Assembly: GCA_963607765.1 (NCBI GenBank) | Contig: CAVDDT010000023.1 | Span: 5,733-69,732 of the forward strand | Direction of reading: 5' to 3' | Source: Colivicinus sp963607765 | Lineage (GTDB): Bacteria; Bacillota_I; Bacilli_A; Erysipelotrichales; Erysipelotrichaceae | DNA: 64,000 nt | Shown: positions 61,624 through 64,000 of the stretch, one piece after another | How positions within the stretch are numbered: position 1 is the first letter of the stretch | How the letters are laid out: every line of letters starts with the position of its first letter | Made by a program: the position numbers and the translations under genes | The notes under the pieces: generated by a model | The model's database searches: none | What the model was told of the DNA's origin: nothing | What the model saw: the letters and a program-made list of their open reading frames with translations, nothing else

Positions 61624-61668
61624 AATTTAATTATAAGGCATATGTTAAAATTATTTCGGAGGAATCAA

Positions 61669-62499
61669 ATGGAAAACAATGAATTACAGAAACATGCGCT
61701 TAATGTAAGAAGAAACATTATTGAAATGGTTTATGCAGCACAAAGTGGTCATCCAGGAGGATCTCTTGGCAGTGCTGATATTTTAACCTTTCTTTATTTT
61801 GAGGAAATGAATATCAATAAAGATAATATGGACTCTAAAAATCGTGATCGTTTTGTTTTATCAAAGGGTCATTGTTCACCTGGCTTATATGGTGTACTAA
61901 CAGAAAAGGGTTTAATTAATGAAGATATTAAAACTTTTAGGCAATTAAATTCAAAGTTACAAGGCCATCCAAGTGTAACTTATCTTGAGGGAATTGATAT
62001 GTCTACTGGTTCTTTAGGACAGGGTGTTAGTGCTTCTGTTGGTATGGCTATCGCTAATAAGATTGATAAGAATGATAATCGTGTATATACACTTTTAGGT
62101 GACGGAGAATGCGAAGAGGGTATTGTTTGGGAAGCTATGATGGCCGCTTGTCACTACAAGTTGGATAATCTAGTAATTATTATTGATAATAATAATCTTC
62201 AAATAGATGGAAATGTGCAAGATGTTATCGGGCCTTTGCCTTTAAAAGAAAAGGCACAAGCTTTTGGTGCTAACACGATAGAGTGTGATGGCAATGATTT
62301 TGATTCTATTAGAGCTGCTTTTAAAAACGCTAGGGAAACAAAAGGTCTTCCAAGTGTTATAATCGCTCATACTGTAAAAGGAAAAGGCGTTTCTTATATG
62401 GAAAATGAATATGGTTGGCATGGCAAGGCTCCAAATGCTGATGAATATAAGATAGCTATGGAAGATTTAAAGGAGGTTAACGATGGCACAAGAGACTAG
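61669..62499 (+). CDS. tktN: transketolase, N-terminal (thiamine diphosphate) half
   Basis: A 276-residue subunit, the TPP-binding half: VYAAQSGHPGGSLGSADIL, LSKGHCSPGLYG, TGSLGQGVSASVG and the metal/diphosphate motif LGDGECEEG...NNNL. GGAGG precedes the ATG at 61669. Together with the next gene it forms a two-subunit transketolase, common in anaerobes. Confidence 0.94.
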   Translation: MENNELQKHALNVRRNIIEMVYAAQSGHPGGSLGSADILTFLYFEEMNINKDNMDSKNRDRFVLSKGHCSPGLYGVLTEKGLINEDIKTFRQLNSKLQGHPSVTYLEGIDMSTGSLGQGVSASVGMAIANKIDKNDNRVYTLLGDGECEEGIVWEAMMAACHYKLDNLVIIIDNNNLQIDGNVQDVIGPLPLKEKAQAFGANTIECDGNDFDSIRAAFKNARETKGLPSVIIAHTVKGKGVSYMENEYGWHGKAPNADEYKIAMEDLKEVNDGTRD

Positions 62500-63397
62500 A
62501 AATGCATATGGTCAAAAGCTTGCAGAACTTATTGTGAAAGATGAGAAGATTGTTGCCCTTGATGCGGATTTAACTAAGTCTACAAAAACTTGTTTAGCTA
62601 AAGATGCTTGTCCTGAAAGGCACTTTAATGCTGGTATTGCAGAATGCAATATGATGGGCATGGCAGCTGGATTAGCTATTAGTGGAAAGACAGTATTTGC
62701 GAGTTCTTTTGCGGTATTTGCTACTGGGCGCGCATTTGAAATAATTCGTAATTCAATTTGTTATCCAAAACTTAATGTAAAAATATGCGCTACTCATGCA
62801 GGACTATCAGTTGGTGAAGATGGTGCATCTCATCAATCAATTGAAGATGTATCTATTATGCGTAGCTTACCTAATATGAAAGTATTTGTTCCATGCGACC
62901 AATATGAGACTAAAGCGATGATTGAATATGTTTCTAAGATTGATGGCCCATGTTATGTAAGACTTGGAAGAGGCAAAGTTGAAGATGTCTATAATGAAAA
63001 TTCGTCTTTTAACTTTGATAAAGTTGATGTCTTAAGACAAGGAAAAGATATTGTCTTATTTGCGATGGGATTAATGGTTAATGAAGCCCTAAAAGCCGCA
63101 GAAGAATTAGATGCTACTGTAGTTAATGTATCTTGTATAAAACCGATTGATGAAGAATCAATTATCAAACTATTAAGACAACATAAAACAGCTTATGCCC
63201 TAGAGGAACATAGTGTTATAGGTGGATTATTTAGTGCAATTAGTGAAGTAAAGGCTAAAACCGATATTTCTACTCTGCTTTATCCAATTGGTGTAAATGA
63301 TACCTTTGGAGAAAGTGGCAAAGCTAAAGATGTCTTGGAAAAATATGGACTAACTGCTTCTAAAATTATAGAAAAGATTAAAAATAGAAAGGCTTAA
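62483..63397 (+). CDS. tktC: transketolase, C-terminal (pyrimidine) half
   Basis: A 304-residue subunit with FNAGIAECNMMGMAAGLAISGK (catalytic Glu), HAGLSVGEDGASHQSIEDVSIMR, VRLGRG and the C-terminal EEHSVIGGL. It overlaps the N-terminal subunit by 17 bp, and AAAGGAGG lies just before its ATG. Function is in the non-oxidative pentose phosphate pathway. Confidence 0.94.
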   Translation: MAQETRNAYGQKLAELIVKDEKIVALDADLTKSTKTCLAKDACPERHFNAGIAECNMMGMAAGLAISGKTVFASSFAVFATGRAFEIIRNSICYPKLNVKICATHAGLSVGEDGASHQSIEDVSIMRSLPNMKVFVPCDQYETKAMIEYVSKIDGPCYVRLGRGKVEDVYNENSSFNFDKVDVLRQGKDIVLFAMGLMVNEALKAAEELDATVVNVSCIKPIDEESIIKLLRQHKTAYALEEHSVIGGLFSAISEVKAKTDISTLLYPIGVNDTFGESGKAKDVLEKYGLTASKIIEKIKNRKA

Positions 63398-63412
63398 CCT
63401 TTCTATTTTTAG
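63381..63412 (+). terminator. transketolase terminator
   Basis: AAAAATAGAAAGG and CCTTTCTATTTTT with a 5-nt loop (CTTAA), containing the stop codon. It also ends the minus-strand gene that stops at 63409. Confidence 0.85.
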
Positions 63413-64000
63413 TTAGATTGTACATATTTTTTAAATTTAAATAAAGAATATAAAGGTATACTATAAACTTTTGTGTTATTGTTTATGGAATCACCATAGT
63501 TTTTCATTGAAAATTTGAAGGCTAAACTAGGTTTATATTTTTGAATGAACAAGTTTAAGCTTTTAGCCTTAGTATTATCAGCCGATTTAACTTCCATTGG
63601 AATAACTATACTTTTATAATCTGTCAGGAAGTCGATTTTCAGCATCGGCATCTGATCGCCAAAAATATAGTGGTATATCTAAACAAGTTAACTCATTCAT
63701 TACATAATTTTCAGCGAGTGTGCCTTTAAAACGAGTGAATGTTTCATTTGTTTTGCTGTTGTCTAAAATAAAATTATAATCAATGTTTAATTTATGTCTT
63801 AACAGTCCAACATCAGACATAAATACTTTAAAATATGTGTAATCACACATTCCAGATAAAGGGATTTCTGGCGTACTTACCATATTTAACTTATATACAA
63901 GTCCAGCGTTTACAAGCCATTGCAAGGCATCTTCTAGATCTTTGGCTCTTGCTCCACTTTTTACATGAGAGAAGATAAATTTATTATTTTCTTTAGCAAT
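63409..64000 (-). pseudogene. DUF4143 AAA ATPase, frameshifted and cut by the window edge
   Basis: The frame from the edge to about 63640 reads WLVNAGLVYKL, VFMSDVGLLRHKL, KGTLAENYVMNEL and YFWRSDADAE, the DUF4143 domain. It then runs into a stop at 63614. The continuation, EIDFLTDY...IPMEVKSADNTKAKSLNLF..., is in another frame down to 63409. An extra A in the AAAA run at 63639-63636 explains the shift. The upstream AAA+ domain is outside the window. It may be a pseudogene or an assembly artefact. Confidence 0.85.

Noticed and set aside
61669..63397. Split transketolase as a broken gene
   Set aside because: The two-gene form with overlapping frames and separate ribosome sites is the normal form in many anaerobes.
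1..64000. tRNA and rRNA genes
   Set aside because: No tRNA T-arm/anticodon pattern or rRNA segment was recognised by eye; a tRNAscan run would be needed to exclude them fully.

Overview
The window is a low-GC Bacillota chromosome segment carrying the replication origin, most likely from an Erysipelotrichia-type gut bacterium. Pointers are the strong AT bias, the dnaA-dnaN-yaaA-recF-gyrB-gyrA order, a short SRP RNA, a serine T-box leader, a type III pantothenate kinase beside an ECF S component, and an ATP synthase with a lipobox-like signal sequence on subunit c. TGA is used as a stop codon, so this is not Mycoplasma code 4. Genus-level assignment is inference.

Layout. Positions 1-22290 are almost entirely minus strand, leading away from the origin: mnmG (cut by the window edge), a pseudo-Hpt-like ORF, a DUF523 gene and pyrR; a divergent uracil permease behind an attenuator; dnaX-recR followed by a CARF/DUF1887-like gene and a PUA/EVE-like gene; tadA and SRP RNA; two parS sites; serS with its T-box; panT-like and coaX; gyrA, gyrB, recF, yaaA, dnaN, dnaA. 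The DnaA-box cluster at about 22330-22775 is oriC, with a second cluster between dnaA and dnaN. From 22812 rightwards come a MazG-like pyrophosphohydrolase, a beta-helix acyltransferase, a HAD phosphatase and pepF. A minus-strand block (26.6-35.5 kb) holds a spermidine-synthase-like protein, YhcH, the dTDP-rhamnose operon, a MerR-methyltransferase fusion, RNase R and a BrnT/BrnA toxin-antitoxin pair. The F1Fo ATP synthase operon (38.1-44.1 kb) has no free delta subunit; its alpha subunit begins with a delta-like domain. Next come a phosphonate/phosphate-type binding lipoprotein, perR-rubrerythrin, a C69 peptidase, a Fic protein, the matching phnC-phnE-phnE transporter with a cytosolic 5'-nucleotidase-family enzyme, a GntR regulator and a GlpA-like/FAD oxidoreductase/DUF1667 trio, then malQ, rarA, a HAD phosphatase, split transketolase and a frameshifted DUF4143 ATPase.

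How it works together. The origin region supplies initiation (dnaA, oriC), the clamp and clamp loader (dnaN, dnaX), repair (recF, recR), topology (gyrAB) and segregation sites (parS). The binding lipoprotein and its permease lie about 5 kb apart, but each is preceded by an 11-bp-period TGTAAA/TGTTAA repeat resembling a Pho box, which suggests one phosphate-responsive regulon.

The points most worth a second look are: the delta-alpha ATP synthase fusion; the CARF-like plus PUA/EVE-like pair embedded in the dnaX-recR operon, both with degenerate nuclease motifs; a recurrent promoter layout in which TATAAT lies 6-7 nt before an ATG without a Shine-Dalgarno sequence, predicting many leaderless mRNAs; a parS site that doubles as the serS terminator; and attenuator-like leaders before uraA and coaX. 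I saw no CRISPR array, tRNA or rRNA.
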